From an uncultured bacterium (GTDB lineage Bacteria; Bacillota; Clostridia; Lachnospirales; Lachnospiraceae), in contig CANPIC010000002.1 of the NCBI GenBank assembly GCA_947574055.1, positions 62,001-126,000 of the forward strand: DNA of 64,000 nt, written 5' to 3'. The notes beneath the pieces were generated by a model. The model saw nothing but the letters and a program-made list of their open reading frames with translations, was not told where the DNA came from and did no database searches. A program made the translations under genes and the position numbers. The stretch's first letter is position 1. Each line of letters opens with the position of its first letter. Below, piece after piece: positions 44,492 through 53,265 of this stretch.

Positions 44492-46306
44492 TTACTGTAC
44501 AGGTACCGGTACCGGTGCCTGTGCCGGTGCCGGCTCGGCAGCCGCTTCGGGTGCTACAGGCAGCCCGGTCGCCGGATCAACTGCCCCGGGCGCTACAGGC
44601 AGCCCGGTTACCGGATCAATGACCGGGACAACAACTGCCGCCCCGATGCCATTTCCGTCAAACTGATATGGTACACCGTCGATGGTAAGCGCCACATTCA
44701 CTGCCATGCTGCCATCTTCCTGGAAGTAATAGAGCACACCACCCACATTCTGCCAGCCTGTCTGAATCGTTCCGTCCATACCGACAAAGAAGTTTACACC
44801 GTTGGTCGTGACAAGCCTGTTAATGCTCATGGCATTGGTCGTTTCATCAAAGTGATATCTCTTGCCATTTACATCCTGCCAGCCGGATACTGCCGCGCCG
44901 TTGGGTGCCAGATAGTACTGGTTTGTGCCATCGCTGATCAGACCAGTCTGCATGATACCCGATGCCGGATCAAAGAAGAATTTCTGGCCTTCCATTGTCT
45001 GCCATCCGGTCTGCATCACACCTTCTGTGTTGAAATAGTAATATTTTCCGTCAATGGGGAAGAAACCTGTCTGCATTGCGCCATCGGGTGCAAAATAATA
45101 ATTTGCGCCGTCGATGTTCTTAAAGCCTCTTACCATGGAACCATCCACATCCACATAGAATTTCAGTCCGTTTGTGATGACAAAAGCCGCCCGGGACAAA
45201 ATTCCCTGCTGTTCGTCAAAATGGTAGGTCTTTTCGTCTGCCAGAGTGACCCAGCCGGTTGTCATGGCACCATTTTCCGCAAAATAATAAGTACCTTCCG
45301 GTGCGTTATACCATCCGAACTGCATCACCCCTTCCGGACTGAGCAGATAACGCAGGCCGCCGATGTTCTGCCATCCGGTCTGCATGATACCATCCGGTGC
45401 AAAATAATAGGTGTTTTCCCCTACCTTGCTGATACCGATTGCCATAGGGCCTTCGGGTGCAAAATACCGTTTGGTACCATTATTTTCCAGATCCTGCCAG
45501 CCAGTAACCATACGTCCCATGGCATCCGTATACCAGATGGCGTCCGCATAGTTGATCCATCCGGTCTTCATATGCCAGTTTTCATAGAAATAATTGAATC
45601 CCTTTCTCATGACCCAGCCGTTTTGGATGATTTCCTGAGAATAATCCTTGTACAGATAGTTGATATCCACCCTGCCGGCAATACCCGGTACGGCGCCGTT
45701 ACTGGTCGCCTGCCATACAGAAAAGGGAATGGGATAATCGCAGGCTTCCGCATACTGTGCCACCCACTGATCGTAAGCCACCGGTCCCAGTCTGTTCAGA
45801 AACCAGTTCTTGCTGGCATAGACCATAGGATAATATCCGGCGTTCTCAATGACCGTACAGAATGCGTTCACCAGTTCCTGCTGCTGCACGGGATTTAAGG
45901 GTTTCTGTACCGCATCCTCAATATCAAATGCCACCGGGAAAGATATCGGCATATTCTGTAGTGCATTGACCGCCATGGTAGCTTCCGCAACCGCTCCTTC
46001 GACCGTCGATGCATAAGAATATACATATGCGCCGGTACGAAGTCCCACCGAAGCGGCACCCATCATATTGGGAACAAAATACGGATCAATGCCGCTTTTG
46101 CTACTTCCCAGTTTGATAAAGGCAAATGTATACCCCTGCGCCGCTACGCTGGCCCAGTCGATGGCTCCCTGGTATTTGGAAACATCAATGCCTTTGGCAA
46201 TCGCCTGTGCCGATGTCACTGCCGCCTGCGCGGAAGATGCCGGGATATTGGAAAGGACCGCCGCCGCACATAGCATGGCCGCTATCTTTTTCACATATCT
46301 CTTCAT
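44492..46306 (-). CDS. Secreted GH25 lysozyme with cell-wall-binding repeats
   Basis: This 604-residue muramidase has a signal peptide (about 1-28, ending SSAQA) and a GH25 catalytic domain (about 36-230) with GIDVSKYQGAIDW, the acidic pair in FDIED and RVDINYLYKDY. About fourteen choline-binding-type repeats follow (about 231-565: GWQNIGGLRYLLSPEGVMQ and similar). It ends in a DPVTGLPVAPG duplication and a Pro/Ala/Val tail. It cleaves MurNAc-GlcNAc bonds and is probably wall-associated. The upstream region has a possible WalR box. Confidence 0.93.
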   Translation of the reverse strand: MKRYVKKIAAMLCAAAVLSNIPASSAQAAVTSAQAIAKGIDVSKYQGAIDWASVAAQGYTFAFIKLGSSKSGIDPYFVPNMMGAASVGLRTGAYVYSYASTVEGAVAEATMAVNALQNMPISFPVAFDIEDAVQKPLNPVQQQELVNAFCTVIENAGYYPMVYASKNWFLNRLGPVAYDQWVAQYAEACDYPIPFSVWQATSNGAVPGIAGRVDINYLYKDYSQEIIQNGWVMRKGFNYFYENWHMKTGWINYADAIWYTDAMGRMVTGWQDLENNGTKRYFAPEGPMAIGISKVGENTYYFAPDGIMQTGWQNIGGLRYLLSPEGVMQFGWYNAPEGTYYFAENGAMTTGWVTLADEKTYHFDEQQGILSRAAFVITNGLKFYVDVDGSMVRGFKNIDGANYYFAPDGAMQTGFFPIDGKYYYFNTEGVMQTGWQTMEGQKFFFDPASGIMQTGLISDGTNQYYLAPNGAAVSGWQDVNGKRYHFDETTNAMSINRLVTTNGVNFFVGMDGTIQTGWQNVGGVLYYFQEDGSMAVNVALTIDGVPYQFDGNGIGAAVVVPVIDPVTGLPVAPGAVDPATGLPVAPEAAAEPAPAQAPVPVPVQ

Positions 46307-46526
46307 ATGTACCTCCTGATTTTAGTTCCGCATCTCTCGTTCGATGCTGTTTGTTAGTTCCGCATCTCTCCTGCCAGCGCCCCTGCTCTGCATTGCTTTC
46401 CGGTCGCCTGCGCGTCCGTAAAGCAATTCGTTCGCTGTACGGGTTCGATGCTGTTTGTGTGTTTTTATCGCCCTGGCAGATTGTTCGCGGATGCTGGCAT
46501 TTCCGCAGGCTGCAAGAGACTATCTC
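46307..46526 (-). promoter_or_regulatory. Long repeat-containing 5' leader and promoter region of the lysozyme gene
   Basis: The 326-bp gap before the lysozyme (46307-46632) has no gene. A minus-strand TATTATACT lies at about 46528-46536, implying a leader of about 210 bases. That leader contains two direct repeats: TTAGTTCCGCATCTCTC near 46322 and 46353, and TTCGATGCTGTTTGT near 46339 and 46446. It also holds an 8-bp inverted repeat ATTGCTTT/AAAGCAAT (about 46394-46427) and CTGCCAG/CTGGCAG. The translation site is AGGAGGTACAT-ATG. I recognise no known riboswitch. Confidence 0.55.
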
Positions 46527-46564
46527 AAGTATAATACAAAAAACGAAACATTTCCATAACAATT

Positions 46565-46581
46565 TGTAAAAATCTTGTAAC
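46565..46581 (+). promoter_or_regulatory. Candidate WalR (YycF) binding site
   Basis: TGTAAA-AATCT-TGTAAC fits the WalR consensus TGTWAH-N5-TGTWAH exactly. It lies about 30 bp upstream (minus direction) of the lysozyme -10, as an activator site might. WalRK controls wall hydrolases in Firmicutes, which fits the target gene. The call rests on the motif alone. Confidence 0.5.
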
Positions 46582-46632
46582 ACTTTTTACCATAATCATC
46601 AAAACATGATGGCTGCCGGCAGGGAATTTTTC

Positions 46633-47919
46633 TCATCGTTGTGCCAGTTCCTGTGTGATCTCTTCCCAGGTAACGCCTTTTTCCACCATCAGTACCATCA
46701 TATGATACAGGAAATCGGAGATCTCGTATTTGATTTCGTTGGGGTTGGGATTTTTGGCGGCGATGACAATTTCGGTGGCTTCTTCGCCCAGTTTCTTTAA
46801 GATCTTGTCAATCCCTTTGTCAAACAGGTAATTGGTATAAGAGCCTTCTTTGGGATGGACTTTCCGGTCTTTGATTACATCCAGCACGGACGCAAAGATC
46901 TTCAGGGGATTCTCTTCCCGGCAGTCCTTTTTGACAATTTCGTTAAAGAAACAGGAGTAGCTGCCGGTATGGCAGGCGCATCCGCTCTGGGATACCCGGG
47001 CCAGGATCGTATCCATGTCGCAGTCTGCCGTCAGACTCTTGACATACTGGAAATGGCCGCTGGTCTCTCCTTTGAGCCATTGCTCCTGCCGGCTCCTGCT
47101 ATAGTAGGTCATCTTCCCTGTCTTAATCGTATTTTCATAGGCTTCCTGATCCATATAGGCTACCATCAGCACCTGATCGGTTTTGTAATCCTGTACGACC
47201 ACCGGCACCATACCGTCGGTATTTTTCTTGAAATCCTCCCATGTCACCTGTGTATCAAAGGTAGCAACGGGAATCCCTTTGTCTGCGCAAAGAGATTTCA
47301 GAGAAGTAATCTCTTTTGCATTTTCATTTACAAGTCTGCCGGTAACGCCGGAAAGGTCAATATAATTGAGCGTATCCAACATTCTGTCCAGAGTCATTTC
47401 GGGAAGCATGGCAATAAACGGGACGCTGGAACAGCCCACACATTCCTTCAGTATCGTATCTTTCATGAGGATCAGTTCACAGACAAACTCCTCCAGCAGC
47501 GCTTTGTGCTCCATAATGGCACCTGCGCTTTCGATACAGGCCACGATCTTTTCTCTGCCAAATCGTCTGGAAACATCCCGAGTCAGCTCGACATTGGAAG
47601 GCAGGGAATAGGTAAGGGCGGCCTTTTTACAGCCGGCGTAAAGCAGTTTTTTGATATCTTCCACCCGTTTTACATGACCGGCTCCGATTACAGGCATTTC
47701 CACCGTATTGCAGATCGCCTTGATGATATCCAGGGCCTCTTCATGTTCCGCATCGCCTGTGGACAGGTCAAACACCAGCAATTCGTCCGCGCCGTTATCA
47801 CTGTAAAACCCGGCCAGTTTTACCGGATTCATACTGATTACCGTTTTCGTGTCATCAAACCCCGCTACCGCATGTTTCTGATAAAGATAAATACAGGGCA
47901 CAAATTTCTTTCTGTTCAT
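46633..47919 (-). CDS. hisIE: HisF-like / HisI / HisE fusion (phosphoribosyl-AMP cyclohydrolase and phosphoribosyl-ATP pyrophosphatase)
   Basis: This 428-residue protein has three parts. Residues 1-225 resemble the HisA/HisF barrel, but position 11 is Tyr (PCIYL, HisF has Asp) and position 130 is Glu, so it is probably not catalytic. Residues 237-345 are HisI, with SRSRQEQWLKGETSGH and the metal region DCDMDTILARVSQSGCACHTG. Residues 345-428 are HisE (YLFDKGIDKILKKLGEEATE). Steps two and three of histidine synthesis are therefore covered. It is 11 bp after hisD. Confidence 0.92.
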   Translation of the reverse strand: MNRKKFVPCIYLYQKHAVAGFDDTKTVISMNPVKLAGFYSDNGADELLVFDLSTGDAEHEEALDIIKAICNTVEMPVIGAGHVKRVEDIKKLLYAGCKKAALTYSLPSNVELTRDVSRRFGREKIVACIESAGAIMEHKALLEEFVCELILMKDTILKECVGCSSVPFIAMLPEMTLDRMLDTLNYIDLSGVTGRLVNENAKEITSLKSLCADKGIPVATFDTQVTWEDFKKNTDGMVPVVVQDYKTDQVLMVAYMDQEAYENTIKTGKMTYYSRSRQEQWLKGETSGHFQYVKSLTADCDMDTILARVSQSGCACHTGSYSCFFNEIVKKDCREENPLKIFASVLDVIKDRKVHPKEGSYTNYLFDKGIDKILKKLGEEATEIVIAAKNPNPNEIKYEISDFLYHMMVLMVEKGVTWEEITQELAQR

Positions 47920-47930
47920 CTGTCATCTCC

Positions 47931-49238
47931 TTATTTGGCAGCCCGCCAGGCATCAAATCTGACGCGGATGGCATTTTCATGAGCGGTCAGCCCCTCTTTG
48001 CGGGCAAACAACTCGATTTTTCCATGGACAGCTTCCAGCGCCGCCTGCGAGTAGCAGATAATACTGGATTTTTTCATAAAATCATCCACACCCAGAGGAG
48101 AGAAAAACCGCGCGGTACCATTTGTGGGCAGGATATGATTGGGGCCGGCAAAATAGTCTCCCAGCGGTTCGCAGGAGTGTTCCCCCAGGAAGATGGCACC
48201 GGCGTTTTTAATCTTTGTCATCACTTCGAACGGATTGGCGGTCAGGATCTCCAGATGTTCGCTGGCAATCTCGTTGGCCGCGTCCACAGCCTGGGAAAGA
48301 TTGTCCGCCAGCAGAATATAACCATAACGCTCCAGTGATTTTTCTATGATCTCGCTCCGGGAAAATGTCGTGAGCAGACTGCCGATCTCCTCTTCTACCT
48401 GCTCTGCCAGCCGGGGGCTGGTCGTAATCAGTATCGCGGAAGCCAGCTCATCATGTTCCGCCTGAGAAAGCAGATCCGCAGCCACATAGCGGGGATTGGC
48501 TGTCTCATCTGCCAATACCAGTATCTCGCTGGGACCGGCCACGGAATCTATACTCACATGGCCGTAAACGGCCCGCTTGGCAAGCGCCACAAAAATATTG
48601 CCGGGGCCGGTGATCTTGTCCACCCGGGGGATACTTTGCGTGCCAAACGCCATGGCGGCAATGGCCTGTGCGCCGCCGGCTTTATAGATGCGGTCAACCC
48701 CTGCGATCCGGGCCGCCGCCAGCGTAGCCGCGCTGATTTTTCCCTCTCTGTCCGGCGGTGTGGTCATGATAATATCCGGTACACCTGCCACCTTGGCGGG
48801 AATGACATTCATCAACACACTGGAAGGATAGGCGGCTCTGCCTCCGGGGACATAGACGCCGGCTCTGGCGATGGGAAGGATACGCTGCCCCAGTATACTG
48901 CCGTCTTCTTTTGTATCAATCCAGCTATTGCGCAGCTGCTTTTGATGAAACATACGGATATTGGCGGCAGCCTCTTCCATCACTTCCACAAAATCCGTTT
49001 CCAGGCTGTCCACTGCTTCCTGCATCTCTTCTGCTGTTACAAGGATATCGGATGCGCCAATCTCACAATGGTCAAATTCCTTTGTATAGGAAAAAAGCGC
49101 CGCATCTCCCTCTCTGCGGACCCGTTCCGTAATTTCTTTTACAATGCTTTCATAGGAGCCGTAACTTTCCGGACTCCGTTTGAGCAGTTCATGCAAAAGT
49201 CCCTGCTTTGTTTCCTCTGTCAGTTTTATTTTTTTCAT
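47931..49238 (-). CDS. hisD: Histidinol dehydrogenase
   Basis: This zinc enzyme of 435 residues oxidises L-histidinol to histidine with two NAD. Motifs are GPGNIFVALAKR, GPSEILVLAD, SQAEHDELASA and NHILPTNGTARFFSPLGVDDF. It has a good GAGGAG site and lies 24 bp after hisG. Confidence 0.97.
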   Translation of the reverse strand: MKKIKLTEETKQGLLHELLKRSPESYGSYESIVKEITERVRREGDAALFSYTKEFDHCEIGASDILVTAEEMQEAVDSLETDFVEVMEEAAANIRMFHQKQLRNSWIDTKEDGSILGQRILPIARAGVYVPGGRAAYPSSVLMNVIPAKVAGVPDIIMTTPPDREGKISAATLAAARIAGVDRIYKAGGAQAIAAMAFGTQSIPRVDKITGPGNIFVALAKRAVYGHVSIDSVAGPSEILVLADETANPRYVAADLLSQAEHDELASAILITTSPRLAEQVEEEIGSLLTTFSRSEIIEKSLERYGYILLADNLSQAVDAANEIASEHLEILTANPFEVMTKIKNAGAIFLGEHSCEPLGDYFAGPNHILPTNGTARFFSPLGVDDFMKKSSIICYSQAALEAVHGKIELFARKEGLTAHENAIRVRFDAWRAAK

Positions 49239-49262
49239 ATTCTCCTCGATTCCGGGCGTTTT

Positions 49263-49913
49263 TCAGGATATCCTCTCTCGCACCATACCGATAATCTTCC
49301 TGATCCGCTCCGCTTCCATCTGCATACTTACACGGTTTACAATCATCCGGGCAGATACAGGACAGATCTCTTCCAGCACTTCCAGCCCGTTTTCCCGCAG
49401 TGTAGAGCCCGTCTCCACAATATCCACAATCACGTCAGAGAGTTTCACGATGGGGCCCAGCTCCACAGAGCCGTTCAGTTTGATGATATCCACGGTCTGA
49501 TGTTTTTTATTAAAAAAATAATCTTTGGCCGTATTGGGATATTTGCTTGCCACGCGTATCATCTCATGGTGGAGTAACAGTTCTCTGGCCTCCTCCGGCC
49601 CGCAGACACACATGCGGCATCTGCCAAACCCCAGATCAAGCACTTCATACACGCGCTTATTTTCTTCCCGCAGGACGTCACTGCCGACCACACCGATATC
49701 TGCCGCTCCGTATTCCACATAGGTCGGTACATCAGGATTCTTGGAAAGGAAAAATTTAAGTCCCAATGCTTCGTTGACAAAGATCAGTTTTCTGGAATGT
49801 TTATCCCGCATCTCCTCACAAGTAATGCCCGCACCGGCCAGAAGTTCCATCGTCTGCTCGGCCAGACGGCCCTTTCCCAGGGCAAAAGTCAGGTAACGTT
49901 TTTCTTCTTTCAT
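49263..49913 (-). CDS. hisG: ATP phosphoribosyltransferase, short-form catalytic subunit
   Basis: This 216-residue HisG lacks the C-terminal regulatory domain and therefore needs HisZ. It condenses ATP with PRPP, the committed histidine step. ALGKGRLAEQT, YGAADIGVVG and the PRPP loop DIVETGSTLRENGL are visible. The start overlaps the hisZ stop by ATGA. Confidence 0.96.
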   Translation of the reverse strand: MKEEKRYLTFALGKGRLAEQTMELLAGAGITCEEMRDKHSRKLIFVNEALGLKFFLSKNPDVPTYVEYGAADIGVVGSDVLREENKRVYEVLDLGFGRCRMCVCGPEEARELLLHHEMIRVASKYPNTAKDYFFNKKHQTVDIIKLNGSVELGPIVKLSDVIVDIVETGSTLRENGLEVLEEICPVSARMIVNRVSMQMEAERIRKIIGMVRERIS

Positions 49914-51028
49914 TGCCTTTGTACCTCCGGTATCAGTTCCACATATTCGCCCTCGTCTCTGCGCCTTCTGGCTTCTGCCACTGCCTGCGCAAAGGTGTCT
50001 GGCCGGTAGGAAATCACGGATACCTCCTGGCGCATGAGGACGGGGATATGCTGCCTGGAAATGGCTTCCATCAGGGAATCAATGGCGATCATAAAACCGA
50101 TGGCCGGCTTCTCCCTGCCGAAATATCCAAGCAGGCTGTCATAACGGCCTCCTGTGACAATGGCGTCCCCTGTCCCGTAGGTATAGGCTTTGAGGATTAC
50201 GCCTGTATAGTAATTGTATTTACTCAGCATGCCAAGATCAAAGGAAACATACTTTTCCACCCCGTAGACACAGAGTGCCTGCCAGATCTGTTCCAGTCGC
50301 CTCAGTGCACAAAGCGCTCTCTCATTTGTGACCGATTCTGCGGCCTCCTGCAGGATTTCCACACCACCCAGAAGCTGTGCAGAGCGAATCAGCACCGCCC
50401 GGAAATGGGATGGCACTTTCTCGCGGATCAGAAAGTCCTCTGCGCCGAAATAATTTTTGGAAGAAATATATTCCCGCAGCTCCAGTTCCATCTCTTCTGA
50501 CAGGCCGGCCTCACGGCAAAGTCCCTTGAAATATTCTACCTGGCCGATACTGACCTGGAATTCCGACAGACCGGCGCTTCTGAGTGCTTCAATGATCATG
50601 ACTGCCATTTCCGCATCCGCCTGCGCAGAACCGTCGCCGATCAGTTCACTTCCCATCTGCGTGCTTTCCTTTAATTTTCCCTGTAGCTGCGAGGTATTGC
50701 AGAAGGCATTGCCCTGATAACAAAATCGCAGCGGACGGCTCTCTTCCATAAAATATTTGGAAGCGCATCTGGCGATAGACGGGGTAAAGTCCGGCCTCAG
50801 TACGAGGGTATTGCCCTCCTTGTCAAAAAACTTGTAGAGATCCTTCGACGGCCTGGTGCCGATTTTACTGGAAAACACATCAAAAAATTCAAAGGTAGGC
50901 GTCTGGATATCGCGACAGCCGAAACGGAGAAACACTTCATGAATCTGCTCCTGTACAGTCAGCTTTTTGGCATATTCTTCGCCATAGATATCCCGGACAC
51001 CCTCCGGTGTATGTACTAATTTCTGCAT
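49910..51028 (-). CDS. hisZ: ATP phosphoribosyltransferase regulatory subunit HisZ
   Basis: This HisRS-like protein without aminoacylation activity has 372 residues. Class II motifs such as VLRPDFTPSIARCAS and the GGRYDSLLGYFG sequence remain. It forms a complex with short HisG. It heads the his genes, but only 32 bp separate it from recU, so a his-specific promoter must lie within recU or be absent. I see no T-box. Confidence 0.93.
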   Translation of the reverse strand: MQKLVHTPEGVRDIYGEEYAKKLTVQEQIHEVFLRFGCRDIQTPTFEFFDVFSSKIGTRPSKDLYKFFDKEGNTLVLRPDFTPSIARCASKYFMEESRPLRFCYQGNAFCNTSQLQGKLKESTQMGSELIGDGSAQADAEMAVMIIEALRSAGLSEFQVSIGQVEYFKGLCREAGLSEEMELELREYISSKNYFGAEDFLIREKVPSHFRAVLIRSAQLLGGVEILQEAAESVTNERALCALRRLEQIWQALCVYGVEKYVSFDLGMLSKYNYYTGVILKAYTYGTGDAIVTGGRYDSLLGYFGREKPAIGFMIAIDSLMEAISRQHIPVLMRQEVSVISYRPDTFAQAVAEARRRRDEGEYVELIPEVQRQ

Positions 51029-51060
51029 GACAAACCTTCCTTACTTAAAATAGATTGTTC

Positions 51061-51591
51061 TCACCTGTCATCCAAGTCAAGCTGCAGTATTTCCAGATAG
51101 GGAACGAGAATACCGTGCCTTTTGGGGATCACATAGGACGGATTGAGTTCTTCGTAGCGAAAGCTCTTCCTGCCTCCCTGCAGTGCCCGCTCCCAGAATA
51201 CCTTCAGATGAACCAGCGGAAGATAATAAAAAATATCCCGCCCCTTATAATAAATCAGAAAAAAGGCGACTCCGCCCTGTTTTTCAAAATCCTCCATAAA
51301 AATTACCTGGTGTTCATGAATATTTTGCAGGGCAAAGGTATCCGCCGCACATTCCTTGGCATCGAAACAGACCGGAATGCCCTGTACGGCGCCGATATAA
51401 TCGACTGTGCTTTTCTGATCAAAATAAGCCAGCGTAATATGACGGCTCTGCTTATCAATCTTAATGGGGGTAATGGGGGTGGGCACCTTCTGGATCAGAG
51501 CCAGCCCGTTTTCCCGATATTTTTCATTGGTTCTGTTAATCAGATCTTCCAGTGTGGAGCCTCGCAGGCCCCTTGAATTCCATGTAGCCAT
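51061..51591 (-). CDS. recU: Holliday junction resolvase RecU
   Basis: This structure-specific nuclease of 176 residues cuts four-way junctions. Family signatures are RGSTLEDLINRTNEKY, PTPITPIKI, AYFDQKSTVDYIG and CFDAKEC, with Asp/Glu/Lys catalytic residues, then FALQNIHEHQ. It is found in Firmicutes in place of RuvC. Here it lies upstream of hisZ. Confidence 0.92.
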   Translation of the reverse strand: MATWNSRGLRGSTLEDLINRTNEKYRENGLALIQKVPTPITPIKIDKQSRHITLAYFDQKSTVDYIGAVQGIPVCFDAKECAADTFALQNIHEHQVIFMEDFEKQGGVAFFLIYYKGRDIFYYLPLVHLKVFWERALQGGRKSFRYEELNPSYVIPKRHGILVPYLEILQLDLDDR

Positions 51592-51651
51592 TTTTTCTTC
51601 TTATCAGCCTTCCATTTTGGGCAGCTTCCACGGACTGCTCCCCGCTGCCCG

Positions 51652-52653
51652 TTACGGCAGACGGCAGCCAAGCCTGGAAAAAATCTTTGGCACCGGTGCT
51701 TTGATTTCCGCGCCGGACAAGGGCGCAAGTTCTCCTTCCAGCATCGGAAATACCAGGCGATACGCATGAAGAAGCTGGAAGGAGATGCCATATCTTGCTT
51801 TTCTGCTCCTGTTTTTTGCGGCATCTCCGTATTTGGGATCACCTACCAGCGGAAATCCCTCAGAAGCCAGATGGGCACGGATCTGGTGTGTTTTACCGGT
51901 GATCAGTTCTGCCTCCACCAGAGTCTCTTCCCTGCCTGTCTCAATGGGACGATAAGCGGTGGCAATGCCGGCACTGCCCGGCACCGGGGTCTGAGAGATC
52001 GCCGCCTTGTTAGAGCGGCTGTCTTTGTACAGATACCCATGAACGCTCTGCCCCTTTTCCATCCGTCCCTCCACATAGAGCAGATAATATTTGTGCAGTG
52101 TTCTCTCTTTGAGCATACGTGTCATCTGCTGGCTGCCATACAGACTCTTGCCGCAGATCACGATACCACTCGTATTGCGGTCCAGACGGTTACAGACAGA
52201 AGGATGAAAGGTCCCCAGGCTCTCTTCCGTAATCTTCTTCCTGGCCAGAAGATAACCAATGAGCCATTCATTCAGTGACAGATCACTGGGATAAGCCTTC
52301 TGGGAAAGGATACCCGCCGGTTTGTTGAGCAATAGCACATGCCTGTCCTCATACAGAATCTGCAGTTTCCCAAATTTGCGGTAGGCGGCCCAGCTTTTAT
52401 CCAGAAGTTCCTTATCTTTGTCCGATTTACCACCCGCACCGAATCCGGTCAGCGTCTCTTCCGCCAAAAAGAGCCGTATCTGATCACCCGGCTGCAGCAT
52501 CTCACTGCCGCCGGCTTTTCTGTCATTGAGTGTGATGTTCTTTTTGCGCAGCATTTTGTAGACAAAGCCGTCCGGTGCCTCTTTCATGTACTTACGCAGG
52601 AATTTATCCAGACGTTGTCCGGACTGGTTCTTTGTTATCTCTATCTGACGCAT
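51652..52653 (-). CDS. RluA/RluC-family pseudouridine synthase
   Basis: This 333-residue enzyme has an N-terminal S4 domain (about 12-70) and a catalytic core with CNRLDRNTSGIV, where the Asp is the nucleophile, and TGKTHQIRAHL. It is larger than RluD, with an extra charged loop around residues 75-95. The target uridine cannot be read from sequence. The start is preceded by AAAGGA. Confidence 0.88.
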   Translation of the reverse strand: MRQIEITKNQSGQRLDKFLRKYMKEAPDGFVYKMLRKKNITLNDRKAGGSEMLQPGDQIRLFLAEETLTGFGAGGKSDKDKELLDKSWAAYRKFGKLQILYEDRHVLLLNKPAGILSQKAYPSDLSLNEWLIGYLLARKKITEESLGTFHPSVCNRLDRNTSGIVICGKSLYGSQQMTRMLKERTLHKYYLLYVEGRMEKGQSVHGYLYKDSRSNKAAISQTPVPGSAGIATAYRPIETGREETLVEAELITGKTHQIRAHLASEGFPLVGDPKYGDAAKNRSRKARYGISFQLLHAYRLVFPMLEGELAPLSGAEIKAPVPKIFSRLGCRLP

Positions 52654-52680
52654 AACTGCCTGTCCTTTCCACAGCCGCTC

Positions 52681-53241
52681 TCAGAGAGAAATGTCTTTGA
52701 TAATTTCCCTGATAGCGGCCTCTTTTTCTTCCCCTTTTTCCGGCATGGCGCCCAGCTGTGCCAGCCTGTCCATAAAGCTGTCCGCACTTTGGTACAGCTT
52801 TACCGTAAGTCCCTGATAGCCGTTTTGCCGTAAAATCTCGGTCAGATGCTTCTCTCCGGCAGACAGATCACAGTTGGCATCTTCGGTATAGCCGCATATG
52901 GTCTGGTTTCTGACAGCCATGGCACTGATCTGGAAGTTACTGCGATAGCTGGTCAGATACAGATCATAAAGGATATGCATGCCGGAAAGCTGCATTTCCT
53001 GCAGCCTCTGATAACAGCTTTCGGAGCAGCCACCCGCTTTCAGATACATGATCATGCTTACCATGCTCTTACTTGCCGGAAGGAAACCGAGCATAGCCAC
53101 AATGGTCAGCAGATTTTTTTTGGTTCCTGTCGTGAGATACCCGATGGCAAACAGAGAAAGGGAAAGGGCAAAGAACAGGATTGTTTTCAGGATCTCTTTC
53201 TTTTTCTGACGGGCCAGATAGCCATAGCAGCCTTTTGACAT
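52681..53241 (-). CDS. Hypothetical two-helix membrane protein
   Basis: This 186-residue protein has two adjacent membrane helices (about 20-38 and 45-64, joined by TTGTKKN) and a cytoplasmic C-terminal domain of about 120 residues with three Cys residues (GGCSESC, ANCDLS). I do not recognise the family. It sits between the SDR and the pseudouridine synthase, co-directional with both. Confidence 0.7.
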   Translation of the reverse strand: MSKGCYGYLARQKKKEILKTILFFALSLSLFAIGYLTTGTKKNLLTIVAMLGFLPASKSMVSMIMYLKAGGCSESCYQRLQEMQLSGMHILYDLYLTSYRSNFQISAMAVRNQTICGYTEDANCDLSAGEKHLTEILRQNGYQGLTVKLYQSADSFMDRLAQLGAMPEKGEEKEAAIREIIKDISL

Positions 53242-53265
53242 TTTCTTCCTGCCTTTCGTAATGGT

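Noticed and set aside
44432-45898. 488-codon open frame on the plus strand
   Set aside because: It is antisense to the repeats of the GH25 lysozyme. The repeated structure of that gene keeps the opposite strand open.
46430-46460. tRNA-like GGTTCGA T-loop motif
   Set aside because: No acceptor stem or anticodon arm can be built around it; it belongs to the repeated TTCGATGCTG sequence.
46855-49577. Two plus-strand open frames of about 375 codons
   Set aside because: Both are antisense to well-recognised histidine genes and look non-coding.
51029-51060. T-box or histidine attenuator before hisZ
   Set aside because: Only 32 bp separate recU and hisZ, with no specifier hairpin or terminator.
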